Below are positions 18,077-26,161 of a stretch of 64,000 nucleotides of DNA, one piece after another; within the stretch, counting starts at the first letter, position 1, and the number at the start of each line of letters is the position of its first letter. Made by a program: the position numbers and the translations under genes. Origin of the DNA: JADCRZ01 sp041751095 (GTDB lineage: Bacteria; Bacteroidota; Bacteroidia; Chitinophagales; Chitinophagaceae); the NCBI GenBank assembly GCA_041751095.1, contig JBGSYC010000062.1:1-64000 (forward strand), written 5' to 3'. The notes under the pieces were generated by a model, which saw only the letters and a program-made list of their open reading frames with translations, was not told the DNA's origin and did no database searches.

Positions 18077-19135
18077 ATGAGTAGAACCATATTGATTACA
18101 GGAGGGGCGGGCTTTATCGGTTCGCACGTTGTCCGGTTGTTTGTAAACAGGTACCCGGAATACAAGATCGTTAACTTTGACGTCCTGACATACGCGGGAA
18201 ATCTTGAAAATCTTGTTGATATAGAATCTGCTTCAAATTACGCCTTTGTAAAAGGAGATATAAATGACGAACCGACTGTGGATGACGTGTTTGACAACTA
18301 TAAGATTGATGCGGTCATTCATCTTGCGGCCGAAACCCACGTTGACCGGTCTATTATTGATCCTCTTGCTTTTGTTCGAACCAATGTTTTGGGAACGGTT
18401 ATTCTGCTGAACGCCTGTAAAAAGTTCTGGAACAAGGAACTGTTGCACCTTAAAAGATTCTATCACATTTCGACAGACGAAGTTTATGGTTCCCTGGGAG
18501 AAGAGGGTGTCTTTACGGAAACCTCCTTGTATGAACCACGGTCACCTTATTCAGCTTCTAAGGCTGCGGCAGATCATTTTGTGATGGCCTACCACCATAC
18601 TTACGGGCTGCCGGTTGTTATCAGCAACTGCTCCAATAATTACGGCTCGCATCATTTCCCGGAAAAACTTATTCCCCTGATGATCAATAATATCAGGAAC
18701 AGCAGGACTTTGCCTGTTTACGGCAAAGGAGAAAATGTGAGAGACTGGTTATGGGTTGAGGATCATGCCAGAGCTATTGATATAATTTTTCATAAAGGAC
18801 GAAACGGCGAAAAGTATAATATCGGTGGATTCAATGAATGGAGAAATATTGACCTTGTTCATTTGCTATGCCGGATAATGGATAGAAAGTTAGGAAGGCC
18901 TGAAGGCACTTCCAAACAGCTGATATCTTATGTACAAGACAGGGCCGGTCACGACCTTCGATATGCAATAGATGCGACGAAGTTAACCAGGGAACTCGGT
19001 TGGCAACCGTCTCTGGAATTTGAAGAAGGACTTGAAAAAACCGTAGACTGGTATCTGCAGAATGAAGAATGGGTAAACCAGGTAACATCTGGAAATTACC
19101 AGCATTACTACCAGGAACAATACGGAAAAATGTAG
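18077..19135 (+). CDS. rfbB: dTDP-glucose 4,6-dehydratase
   Basis: RmlB (RfbB) turns dTDP-glucose into dTDP-4-keto-6-deoxyglucose, the branch point to dTDP-rhamnose and other deoxysugars. The 352-residue protein shows GGAGFIGSHVV, the AAETHVDRSI block, the STDEVYGSLG motif with the catalytic Asp-Glu pair, and YSASKAAAD with Tyr158. RmlC follows, but rmlA, which makes the substrate, and rmlD are not in the window. Confidence 0.95.
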   Translation: MSRTILITGGAGFIGSHVVRLFVNRYPEYKIVNFDVLTYAGNLENLVDIESASNYAFVKGDINDEPTVDDVFDNYKIDAVIHLAAETHVDRSIIDPLAFVRTNVLGTVILLNACKKFWNKELLHLKRFYHISTDEVYGSLGEEGVFTETSLYEPRSPYSASKAAADHFVMAYHHTYGLPVVISNCSNNYGSHHFPEKLIPLMINNIRNSRTLPVYGKGENVRDWLWVEDHARAIDIIFHKGRNGEKYNIGGFNEWRNIDLVHLLCRIMDRKLGRPEGTSKQLISYVQDRAGHDLRYAIDATKLTRELGWQPSLEFEEGLEKTVDWYLQNEEWVNQVTSGNYQHYYQEQYGKM

Positions 19136-19198
19136 TCCTGATTGCAGGAACCTCTTTAGCATAAAACATTCTGGTGGTCACCTTGTGAAACTAATTAT

Positions 19199-19759
19199 AT
19201 GCCTTTCTTAAATACCGGATTTCCAGATCTGCTGATCTTCGAACCAAAAGTTTTCGGAGATGAAAGGGGATATTTTTTTGAATCGTATAACGAGCTGACA
19301 TTCCTTCATCAAAATATCATCACCCGTTTTGTACAGGATAATCAGGCGAAATCCGTTTATGGTGTAATACGCGGCCTTCATTTCCAAAGAAATCCTCATT
19401 CCCAGACAAAACTGATCCGGGTGCTGGAAGGAAGTATACTTGATGTTGTAGTAGATCTCCGGAGAAATTCCCCGGCGTATGGTAAAGCTTATTCCCTCGA
19501 ATTATCTTCCGTTAATAAACGCCAGTTGCTTATCCCGAAAGGATTTGCCCATGGGTATTCCGTTCTTAGTGGAACAGCAGAGGTGTTTTATAAGTGTGAT
19601 AATTTTTACAACCAGAAAAGCGAAGGGGGATTGTCGTACAACGACCCGGCCTTAAATATTGACTGGAAAATACCCGTAGAAGAGGTCATCCTTTCGCCCA
19701 AAGACGTGCAGCATCCGGGCCTTGAAAACTGCGATCACGACTTTATATATCCTGGCTGA
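19199..19759 (+). CDS. rfbC: dTDP-4-dehydrorhamnose 3,5-epimerase
   Basis: RmlC (RfbC) epimerises C3 and C5 of dTDP-4-keto-6-deoxyglucose. The 186-residue cupin has the N-terminal PKVFGDERGYFFESYN block, the catalytic histidine segment VIRGLHFQ and the IPKGFAHGYSVL strand, all typical. It is the last gene of the operon and converges, 28 bases further on, with the first gene of the stress island. Confidence 0.95.
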   Translation: MPFLNTGFPDLLIFEPKVFGDERGYFFESYNELTFLHQNIITRFVQDNQAKSVYGVIRGLHFQRNPHSQTKLIRVLEGSILDVVVDLRRNSPAYGKAYSLELSSVNKRQLLIPKGFAHGYSVLSGTAEVFYKCDNFYNQKSEGGLSYNDPALNIDWKIPVEEVILSPKDVQHPGLENCDHDFIYPG

Positions 19760-19787
19760 TCCTTGGATACCATACGTGCGGTAGCAG

Positions 19788-20180
19788 TTACATCTGATTT
19801 CTCCGTGTAGAATAACTATTTCTTAGCAGTAGATTAGGACTTTTTTGTTGCCATCCGGGGAGCCTCTTATGTATATATTTCGTGATTCCGGCCTGCACGG
19901 CAGCTCCCAGTGTTTTCTTAAATATATTCCGGGATTTTCCGACAACAAGCTTACGCGTTATATAGCCGGCGGCTAATCCGATAAACGTGTTTATGGCGGT
20001 AGTTTTCATTGCCGGAGTGGATGTGAATTTGCTTACGCCAAGCTTTAACAGGTTCATCGGTTTCAAACTTTTGGCGGCAGTCCTGGCCTGTTCTTTCAAC
20101 GCCTGTTCCTGACGCTCTGTTTTTAGTTCAAGTTCGCGGATCGAAGCTTTCAGTTCAGCCGTACTGGAAATTTTTCTCAT
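19788..20180 (-). CDS. Small basic protein of unknown function in the stress island
   Basis: A 130-residue protein that I do not recognise. The first 40 residues are charged and likely to form a coiled coil (ELKASIRELELKTERQEQALKEQ). A hydrophobic, glycine-containing stretch follows (AINTFIGLAAGYITRKLVV), then a basic C-terminus. It is seven bases downstream of the holin-like membrane protein gene and most likely translated with it. The pairing of YtxH, holin-X-like and a protein of this kind is common in Bacteroidota stress loci (established pattern, recalled), which suggests a membrane-associated role. Confidence 0.65.
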   Translation of the reverse strand: MRKISSTAELKASIRELELKTERQEQALKEQARTAAKSLKPMNLLKLGVSKFTSTPAMKTTAINTFIGLAAGYITRKLVVGKSRNIFKKTLGAAVQAGITKYIHKRLPGWQQKSPNLLLRNSYSTRRNQM

Positions 20181-20187
20181 AGCCAGA

Positions 20188-20532
20188 CTATTTTATAAAT
20201 TTCTCTATGATCTTATTTGTTACCGGTGTTCTGATCCACTTTTCCCTTGACGCGTGCAATACCAATCCGACGATCACGTAAACTGCAGACATGATGAAAA
20301 ATCCATAAAAATTATGGCCTAACCAATAACCTATCAGTAATGCAAGACCTACATTGAATAAAATAAAAAAGATCAATCCGAAAACAAAAAGAATTGCTTT
20401 TTCCGCAATAGACGAAACAGTCTCTGATGTCTTATCAACAATTTTAAGTTTCCAGAGCTCAGTTTTATTCTCAAGATATTCACCAACGTTTGCAAACAAT
20501 GATTCTATATGTTCAGCGGGAGTTTCCATCAT
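20188..20532 (-). CDS. Phage holin family / holin-X-like membrane protein
   Basis: A 114-residue protein with an amphipathic N-terminal part and two transmembrane helices around residues 45-70 and 72-95, joined by a short turn (LIGYWLGHNFYG). This is the pattern of the 'putative actinobacterial holin-X' superfamily, which has nothing demonstrated to do with phage lysis. There are no phage genes nearby. The start is MMETPAE at 20532 or the second ATG three bases in. It lies between the YtxH gene and the coiled-coil protein gene on the same strand. Confidence 0.7.
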   Translation of the reverse strand: MMETPAEHIESLFANVGEYLENKTELWKLKIVDKTSETVSSIAEKAILFVFGLIFFILFNVGLALLIGYWLGHNFYGFFIMSAVYVIVGLVLHASREKWIRTPVTNKIIEKFIK

Positions 20533-20588
20533 TAGTATTTTACGTGATCGCCGGATCGGGATTGATAAACTGAATGAAGAATTACAAA

Positions 20589-20858
20589 TTAAAATTTGGC
20601 CTCGTTTCTAAAAGTATTCATTTTAGAAGCCCCTTCGTCTGCCATATCATCCGCTTCGTCTCTAACTCCCTGATAAGTATCTCTAATGCCATCAACGAAA
20701 TCATTGAATTTAGATTTCAATGAATCAATGCCATCTGTCCCGGTTTCAGAAAGCTTCCTGCGGGTTTCAATACCTTTATCGGGCGCAAACAAAATTCCTA
20801 AAATAGACCCTACAGCCGCACCGGCTAAGAATCCTAATACCGTTTTTGAGTTACTCAT
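20589..20858 (-). CDS. YtxH domain-containing stress protein
   Basis: An 89-residue protein starting MSNSKTVLGFLAGAAVGSILG, with one N-terminal membrane segment, the LFAPDKGIETRRKL motif of the YtxH family and a charged helical C-terminus that repeats aspartates and alanines. YtxH proteins belong to general stress regulons in Bacillus; the molecular role is not known. A longer frame opens at 21029, but the extra N-terminal residues look random and the ATG at 20858 gives the family's normal start. Confidence 0.82.
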   Translation of the reverse strand: MSNSKTVLGFLAGAAVGSILGILFAPDKGIETRRKLSETGTDGIDSLKSKFNDFVDGIRDTYQGVRDEADDMADEGASKMNTFRNEAKF

Positions 20859-21066
20859 GGTGTCTTCGTTTTTAAAAGTTAGTGATATTGTATTACATCT
20901 GTATATATAAATTTCTTGCCAAAAAATTATGCCTGAAGCATTTAGGCGATCATGGAACAAAACATATTTTGTTGCATTGTCGTCTGCAGAAAGCAACCAA
21001 ATCACCTGGAAAGCTTTACTGGAGGGCAATCCGCTAACATCGCCCGGCGGGCAGACGAGGGTGCGT

Positions 21067-21122
21067 AAAGGCTCTGGTTCAATGCCTTACTCGTTTCCGT
21101 CGTGCAATAGAGCCTTTTTGTA
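21067..21122 (+). terminator. orphan hairpin with T-run in a gene-free gap
   Basis: AAAGGCTCT at 21067-21075 pairs perfectly with AGAGCCTTT at 21109-21117, followed by a run of Ts. The 33-base loop is long for a terminator. No convincing gene precedes it on this strand: the 560 bases between the YtxH start (20858) and the next gene (21419) are otherwise empty. It could end a small non-coding transcript (inference). Confidence 0.35.
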
Positions 21123-21418
21123 TTTTTAAAATTTAAAATTTGTAATCCATATACGGTTTCTTATACGGTTTAACCACTTGCCTGCTGGCTTAATGCGCAT
21201 ATTTTTCCCCATTATGAGGCTATGTAAACGGATTATCAATAGCGGCTTTAACAAAGTAGCGAATCATGTGGGCGGGTTATCTTCCGTGAAATAATTATTG
21301 ATGGTGACGTTACCTCTTTACTTTCAAACCTTAACCAGTCACCTTAAATTATTTAAAGGTTTCATTTGCATCTTTTAATTATATTTAATATTCTTTACTT
21401 ACCTGCTAAAAGAAAATT

Positions 21419-21934
21419 ATGAGTACTGAACAAACAAACGAACAGTTGAAGAAGGTTAATGACCTGATCACCGGTATTAAGATTGCTACACTGGTTACCA
21501 TGTCACAGGAAGGTTTTAAAGGGCGCCCGATGAGCACATCGGATGTTGATGATAACGGTAACCTTTGGTTCTTTACAAACGTTTATACAGAAAAGGTTGA
21601 AGAAATTCTCGAAGACCGTTCTGTCTTTCTCAGTTATGCAAATCCTTTAGAAAACACGTATGTGATGGTGTCTGGCGAAGGGATAGTTGTCAATGATAAA
21701 GCTAAAATGGAGGAGTTGTGGGAACCAGGATTGAAAGAGTGGTTTCCGGAAGGCCTGCAAGATCCAAGGATGAGATTGTTGAAAGTACTTCCAAAGGAAA
21801 TTGAATACTGGGGTGGAGATTCCGGAAAGCTCGCAACTGGCTTCAAAATGCTCAAAGCAATACTAACCGGAAAGGAATTCAAGGATGACGCTCACGATAA
21901 AATACAGTTGCCTTCTCAGGGAGAATTAAGCTGA
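21419..21934 (+). CDS. General stress protein 26-like, pyridoxamine 5'-phosphate oxidase family
   Basis: A 171-residue flavin-binding split-barrel protein. The start, with LITGIKIATLVTMSQEGFKGRPMS, is the pattern of Bacillus GS26-type proteins, which bind FMN or a related flavin and are induced by general stress; the substrate is not known. The rest (LWFFTNVYTEKVEEI, then a tryptophan-rich C-terminal half ending in WGGDSGK) fits. It begins the plus-strand part of the stress island and is followed after 52 bases by a small lipoprotein gene. Confidence 0.88.
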   Translation: MSTEQTNEQLKKVNDLITGIKIATLVTMSQEGFKGRPMSTSDVDDNGNLWFFTNVYTEKVEEILEDRSVFLSYANPLENTYVMVSGEGIVVNDKAKMEELWEPGLKEWFPEGLQDPRMRLLKVLPKEIEYWGGDSGKLATGFKMLKAILTGKEFKDDAHDKIQLPSQGELS

Positions 21935-21986
21935 TCACTCTGCAATTCACTTTCTTGGTATATTCTTCACCTTTAATTAAAATTAT

Positions 21987-22169
21987 ATGAAATCTACATT
22001 GGCATTAGGTCAATTGCTTATTGTTCTTTTTTCGTGTATCACATTGTTATCTGGTTGTGATGCAATAACAGGAATATTCGAAGCTGGTATGTGGGTGGGT
22101 ATATTTATTGTCGCAGGCATTATTGGTCTTATCATCTTTATCATCACCAAAATGGGCCGCAAAAGATAA
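21987..22169 (+). CDS. Small lipoprotein of the stress island
   Basis: A 60-residue protein: signal sequence with lipobox LLSGC, a short linker (DAITGIFEAG) and one transmembrane helix (VGIFIVAGIIGLIIFIITK) ending in a basic tail. Similar small proteins in Bacteroidota are often labelled phosphatidate cytidylyltransferase in databases, which cannot be right for a protein of this size. Its function is unknown. It ends 21 bases before a strong set of inverted repeats and converges with csbD. Confidence 0.75.
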   Translation: MKSTLALGQLLIVLFSCITLLSGCDAITGIFEAGMWVGIFIVAGIIGLIIFIITKMGRKR

Positions 22170-22190
22170 GGCTGAAACTGTCAGTCTTTT

Positions 22191-22247
22191 ATAACGGTAA
22201 ACACAAAGCCATATTTACCTAACACTACCGTTATGTAAATATGGCTT
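22191..22247. terminator. two crossed inverted repeats between convergent stress genes
   Basis: ATAACGGTA (22191-22199) pairs with TACCGTTAT (22226-22234), and a 13-base arm at 22206-22218 (AAGCCATATTTAC) pairs perfectly with 22235-22247. The order of arms is a-b-a'-b', so the two hairpins cross each other and cannot easily both form. The location between the lipoprotein gene and the convergent csbD gene fits a bidirectional terminator. The long stem with AT-rich flanks supports this; there is no clean T-run. Confidence 0.55.
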
Positions 22248-22275
22248 ATCTGCATTGGGGTAAGATCACTTCAGC

Positions 22276-22467
22276 TTACAATCTTTCGATCCAGTCTTTG
22301 ATATCTTCTTTTGTTTTGCCAAGTTTTTTTTGAATTCTGCCGATCAGCTCATCATCCTTACCTTCTTCGTATTCCAGATCATCATCTGTGAGATGTCCGT
22401 GTTCCTGTTTGATCTTCCCTTTGATACTATTCCAATCTCCGTTTAATTTAAGCTTCCAGGATTCCAT
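22276..22467 (-). CDS. csbD: CsbD family stress protein
   Basis: A 63-residue, highly charged protein with the CsbD pattern: LNGDWNSIKGKIKQEHGHLTDDDL, then a segment with GRIQKKLGKTKEDIKDWI. CsbD proteins are strongly induced by general stress and phosphate limitation in Bacillus and by acid or osmotic stress elsewhere; no biochemical activity is established. It lies 24 bases downstream of the Lmo0937-like gene on the same strand and is likely cotranscribed with it. Confidence 0.9.
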   Translation of the reverse strand: MESWKLKLNGDWNSIKGKIKQEHGHLTDDDLEYEEGKDDELIGRIQKKLGKTKEDIKDWIERL

Positions 22468-22490
22468 GCAATTTAATTTTTAGTTAAGAA

Positions 22491-22643
22491 TCAGATTCTT
22501 CCACCCCGAATTACACGGAGCAAAATTGCAATAACTGCTATTACCAATAAAATGTGAATAAGGCCAGTCGCATGGTACCCGAAGTATCCTATAAGCCATG
22601 CGATGATAAGGATAACTGCAATAACGTACAATAAATTTCCCAT
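22491..22643 (-). CDS. Lmo0937-family small membrane protein (50 residues)
   Basis: Reading the reverse strand from ATG at 22643 gives 50 residues ending in TGA at 22491-22493. It starts MGNLLYVIAVILIIAWLIGYF and has two hydrophobic helices split by GYHATGLIH, then the basic end RVIRGGRI. This is the pattern of the Lmo0937 family, small membrane proteins seen in many stress loci. It is short enough to be missed by automatic calling. Gene spacing (24 bases before csbD) and the shared strand support a small stress operon. Confidence 0.85.
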   Translation of the reverse strand: MGNLLYVIAVILIIAWLIGYFGYHATGLIHILLVIAVIAILLRVIRGGRI

Positions 22644-22829
22644 GTAAATTGTTTTAAGGTGTAGAAATATTTAAATATATCATTAAAAAAGTCTGCCAGA
22701 TTTAGTTGTGAAAGAAAAAGCGTACCAGTAAGGAGTTTAATAAAGTTTTGGCAATTCCCATTTACTGAAAATTTTCCTCCCGGGAAAATAATTCTACAGT
22801 ATGTGTAGCTCTTTTCGCGTGAACACCAT

Positions 22830-23237
22830 TCAAATTATTTTATCTATCGTTGAATTGATCAGGTCGCGGGTAAAAGGTTTGCTGATGAAAAAGTCGACAC
22901 CCTCGGTATAAGCTCTGTTTTTTTCTGCTGCACTATCGTGAGCAGTAATCATAATAATTTTGGTGGATGGATAGTTGTGTTTTATGAAGCTGATGAAATC
23001 GAGGCCAAAACCGTCCGGTAAATGATTATCAAGAAATAACAAACCCGGAGGGTCGCTTTTAAGGGCTATTTCCGCGTCAAACAATGTATTTACATAGGAA
23101 GTGCGTAACTTCTTCTGCTTTAAAATTCCACTTAATAAATAACATATATCAAGCTCGTCATCTATTATTAAAACTTTCAAGCTTTTGATTTTTTCAAAAT
23201 TTAGAATGTTCCCGTAGTCCGGATCAAATGATTTCAT
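22830..23237 (-). CDS. Single-domain response regulator (orphan)
   Basis: A receiver domain without an output domain, about 135 residues from the preferred ATG at 23237; a longer frame from 23270 is possible. Key residues are intact: the acidic pair Asp26-Asp27 in LIIDDELD, phospho-acceptor Asp70 in LFLDNHLPDG, the switch threonine in MITAHD, and Lys120 in FISKPF. It must act by protein contact, for example in a phosphorelay. No histidine kinase gene lies within the window. A sigma-54 response regulator is encoded 1.4 kb away. Confidence 0.9.
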   Translation of the reverse strand: MKSFDPDYGNILNFEKIKSLKVLIIDDELDICYLLSGILKQKKLRTSYVNTLFDAEIALKSDPPGLLFLDNHLPDGFGLDFISFIKHNYPSTKIIMITAHDSAAEKNRAYTEGVDFFISKPFTRDLINSTIDKII

Positions 23238-23585
23238 AACTAATTCCTTCTTCAAATTTTTTGCCAGCACGCGGTCAGGGCGTTAATATTGTTAACCGAC
23301 CTTGTAATAATCTGGCTTCCATGTCGCTTATAATAGTTCATATATCAAGCCTGATTAATATTTTTTTAAAATGCAGGGCTATTTGGAATCATAGCAGGAT
23401 CTTTTTTGCGGGAGAAAAAACTTTTAAGGGATCATCCGGATCACTTTCCTGAAAATAACCTTGCACAAATTCATGATAGCAGCATTATGGCATTATATTA
23501 TCTTTAAGCTGTCGGGAGGTGAATCTGATCACCTGAAAGGGAAAGGGTATCGAACCAGTAACGTAAATTCATAAAATAGATATTC
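23238..23585. other. intergenic region upstream of yihY with a small inverted repeat
   Basis: Nearly 350 bases between two divergent genes, with no gene visible. AGGTGA at 23517-23522 and TCACCT at 23529-23534 form a 6-bp inverted repeat about 50 bases before the yihY start and could be an operator (weak). I looked for a sigma-54 promoter (GG near -24 and GC near -12) because an activator of that kind is encoded next door, and saw no convincing one. Confidence 0.25.
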
Positions 23586-24557
23586 ATGGCGAATGCGACA
23601 GGCTTCAAAGCGCGGCTAAAAAACGTTTGGGGATTTTTAAAAGAGGTAATGAGTGATTTTAGTGATGATAAGGCCATGAAGTACAGTGCTTCTTTGTCGT
23701 ACTATACGGTTTTTTCCATTGCGCCGATCCTGATCATTATTATATCCATTATGGGAATTTTTTTTGGCAGAGAGGCTGTTTCAGGGCATATAACTTCTCA
23801 GATACAGGGATTGGTTGGCCAGGATGCGGCAAAACAGATTCAGGCAATGATCGCAAATACGCACCGCTCGGGAAATACATTCGTAGCAAGCGTGATCAGT
23901 ATTATCATACTTGTGATTGGCGCTACCGGTATATTCGCCGAGATCCAGGATTCAATCAACAGCATCTGGGGTTTAAAGAGCAAGCCAAAAACCGGTATTG
24001 TCAAGATCATCATTAACCGTTTGATATCGTTTTCTTTAATTATCAGCCTGGGTTTTGTTTCAATGGTGGCTTTATTGTTAAACGCAGTAGTCGACGCAAT
24101 AAGTACAAAACTCGGACAGATTGTGCCCGGGGCGGGTTTGATATTCGTTAATATCATCAACTACGTTCTTAGCTTTGTTATCATTTCTTTCATGTTTGCC
24201 GTTATTTTTAAGGTATTGCCTGATGCCAGAATCAAATGGAGGGATGTAATAAAAGGAGCCATGCTGACTGCAGTGCTCTTTATTATCGGCCGCTCGTTGA
24301 TAGGACTCTACGTTGCCAATAGTAACCTTGGGAGTGTTTACGGGGCAGCTGGCTCTATCGTAATCATTTTGGTATGGGTCTATTATACCGCGATCATCCT
24401 TTATTTTGGTGCTGAGTTTACAAAAGTGTACTCCATAAAATATGGAAGTAAGATCACTCCGAATGATTACGCCGTATGGATTAAGGTAAAAGAGGAAGAG
24501 CAGCCTCATCAATCGCTCGAAGAAGTAAAAAAAGACGAACATCCAAAGGCTTCATGA
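23586..24557 (+). CDS. YihY/BrkB family inner membrane protein
   Basis: A 323-residue membrane protein with about six predicted transmembrane segments. The N-terminal KYSASLSYYTVFSIAPILIIIISI is the family hallmark (amphipathic start followed by the first helix), and the segment with YGAAGSIVIILVWVYYTAIILYFGAEFTKVY is the conserved C-terminal part. Members were once called ribonuclease BN or BrkB; both assignments are doubtful and the function is not known. It often sits in stress loci. A charged tail rich in lysine and glutamate ends the protein. Confidence 0.88.
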   Translation: MANATGFKARLKNVWGFLKEVMSDFSDDKAMKYSASLSYYTVFSIAPILIIIISIMGIFFGREAVSGHITSQIQGLVGQDAAKQIQAMIANTHRSGNTFVASVISIIILVIGATGIFAEIQDSINSIWGLKSKPKTGIVKIIINRLISFSLIISLGFVSMVALLLNAVVDAISTKLGQIVPGAGLIFVNIINYVLSFVIISFMFAVIFKVLPDARIKWRDVIKGAMLTAVLFIIGRSLIGLYVANSNLGSVYGAAGSIVIILVWVYYTAIILYFGAEFTKVYSIKYGSKITPNDYAVWIKVKEEEQPHQSLEEVKKDEHPKAS

Positions 24558-24607
24558 AACAATCATAGTTTTAGCTTAATTTGCGGTGATAAAAACCTAC
24601 TATCATA

Positions 24608-26026
24608 ATGAAGCGGATACTGATCATAGATGATGATATGGATATGTGTGCGTTGTTAAGCCGTTTTTTGCAGCGTAACGGGTTTGAGACCGATGCAGCG
24701 CATACTGGTCATAAAGGAATTGCAAAATTTAATGAGCAAAAATTCGATATCGTACTATGTGATTTCCGCCTCGGAGATAAGGACGGTAAAGATGTGCTGC
24801 AGGAAATTAAGGCAATTAACCCCCAGACCATCGTGATTATTATAACGGGCTATTCAGATATAAAAACCGCCGTGGACGTGATCAAACTTGGAGCGTTTGA
24901 TTATATCACCAAGCCGTTGATCCCGGACGAAGTTTTAAATGTAATCGGCAAGGCGTTAAAGGCTGGCACATCATCCACTTCTGCATCTGAACCAAGGCCG
25001 GAGATCCAATCCAGCTCAATAGCGCATCAAAAGAAAAAAAGTCCCTCAATAAGTTCCGACAGTGAATTCCTTGTAGGTCATGCGCCTGCGACAAAAGAAT
25101 TGTACAAACAAATTGAACTGGTGGCCCCGACCAATTACAGCATTATCCTTTACGGGGAAAGTGGTACGGGCAAAGAGGTGGTAGCAAAGACAATTCACCA
25201 GTACAGCGACCGCAGGGATAAACCATTTATAGCAATGGATTGCGGAACATTATCCAAAGAACTTGCGGGCAGCGAGCTGTTCGGACACGTGAAAGGTGCA
25301 TTTACAGGGGCTTTAAACGATAAAGAAGGCCATTTCGAAATGGCCAATGGCGGAACTTTGTTCCTTGACGAAGTCACCAATCTCTCTTACGAGATACAGG
25401 CGGCCTTGCTGAGAGTGATTCAGGAAAGGAAGTTCAGAAGAGTTGGTGGCAGTAAGGAAATGAGCCTTGACATCCGGGTCATCGTTGCATCAAATGAAAA
25501 CCTCCAGGACGCCTACCGCAAAGGAAAGTTCCGGGAAGATCTGTATCATCGCTTTAACGAGTTTTCGGTCATCATACCGCCGCTGCGTAACCGCAAAGAA
25601 GACATTCCTTTATTTGCAGATTTTTTTCTTAATAAAGCCATTGGTGAACTGGGGAAAAATATCGAAGGTTTCGAGCCAGAGGTTGTTAAGTTGTTTATGG
25701 ACTATTCCTGGCCGGGAAACCTGAGAGAATACCGGAATGTCATCCGCAGGGCAGCTTTGTTAACTACCTCCAACCTCATTTCGGCGAAAACATTGCCATG
25801 GGAGATTACCAACGCAACTGTGCTGGCTCCTTCAGCCGAAACGCATACATCAGCTCCGGTTACAATAAATAAAGATTCTGATCTCCGGAATGCCGCTTCG
25901 CATGCTGAATATGAAACAATCATGAATGTGCTTAAACAGGTAAATTTTAATAAGACCAAAGCCGCTGAGCTACTAAAAATCGACCGCAAAACATTGTATA
26001 ATAAATTAAAAGGTCACGAACTCTAA
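24608..26026 (+). CDS. Sigma-54-dependent response regulator (NtrC family)
   Basis: Three domains are visible in 472 residues: a receiver (1-120) with phospho-acceptor Asp52 in LCDFRLGD and Lys102 in YITKPL; an AAA+ activator domain with Walker A GESGTGKEV near 182, the sigma-54 contact motif GAFTGA near 230 and Walker B GGTLFLDEV; and a Fis-type helix-turn-helix at the end (FNKTKAAELLKIDRKTLYNKL). It should activate promoters read by sigma-54 RNA polymerase when phosphorylated. There is a serine-rich linker near 125-150. No cognate kinase is adjacent. Its place inside the stress island suggests it may control part of it (inference). Confidence 0.93.
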   Translation: MKRILIIDDDMDMCALLSRFLQRNGFETDAAHTGHKGIAKFNEQKFDIVLCDFRLGDKDGKDVLQEIKAINPQTIVIIITGYSDIKTAVDVIKLGAFDYITKPLIPDEVLNVIGKALKAGTSSTSASEPRPEIQSSSIAHQKKKSPSISSDSEFLVGHAPATKELYKQIELVAPTNYSIILYGESGTGKEVVAKTIHQYSDRRDKPFIAMDCGTLSKELAGSELFGHVKGAFTGALNDKEGHFEMANGGTLFLDEVTNLSYEIQAALLRVIQERKFRRVGGSKEMSLDIRVIVASNENLQDAYRKGKFREDLYHRFNEFSVIIPPLRNRKEDIPLFADFFLNKAIGELGKNIEGFEPEVVKLFMDYSWPGNLREYRNVIRRAALLTTSNLISAKTLPWEITNATVLAPSAETHTSAPVTINKDSDLRNAASHAEYETIMNVLKQVNFNKTKAAELLKIDRKTLYNKLKGHEL

Positions 26027-26161
26027 GTTCCGGGGAAATGATTCTACAAAACTGCCTTCGTAACAGGTAACTAGAGATTATTTAATTTGTGCAGTGAGTT
26101 CGCTGCATCTTCCAGGTATTGTGAGCTTCATTGCTATTTATAACTACAAAAACTTCATTTT

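Noticed and set aside
20188..20532. Prophage signal from the holin-like gene
   Set aside because: The protein belongs to the holin-X-like stress family; there are no terminase, capsid, portal, tail or integrase genes nearby.
20929..21129. Open frame of 66 codons on the plus strand upstream of the orphan hairpin
   Set aside because: It overlaps the spurious N-terminal extension of the YtxH frame and has no protein-like features; the hairpin was kept, the frame was not.
21987..22169. Phosphatidate cytidylyltransferase label for the 60-residue lipoprotein
   Set aside because: The true enzyme is far larger with many membrane helices; the small protein has only a lipobox and one helix.
22191..22247. 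Classical H-type pseudoknot from the two crossed repeats
   Set aside because: The connecting segment between the second arm of the first repeat and that of the second is zero bases, too short to span a 9-bp stem; mutually exclusive hairpins are more likely.
23517..23534. Sigma-54 promoter for the yihY gene
   Set aside because: No GG/GC pair at the required spacing was found; only a short inverted repeat is present.
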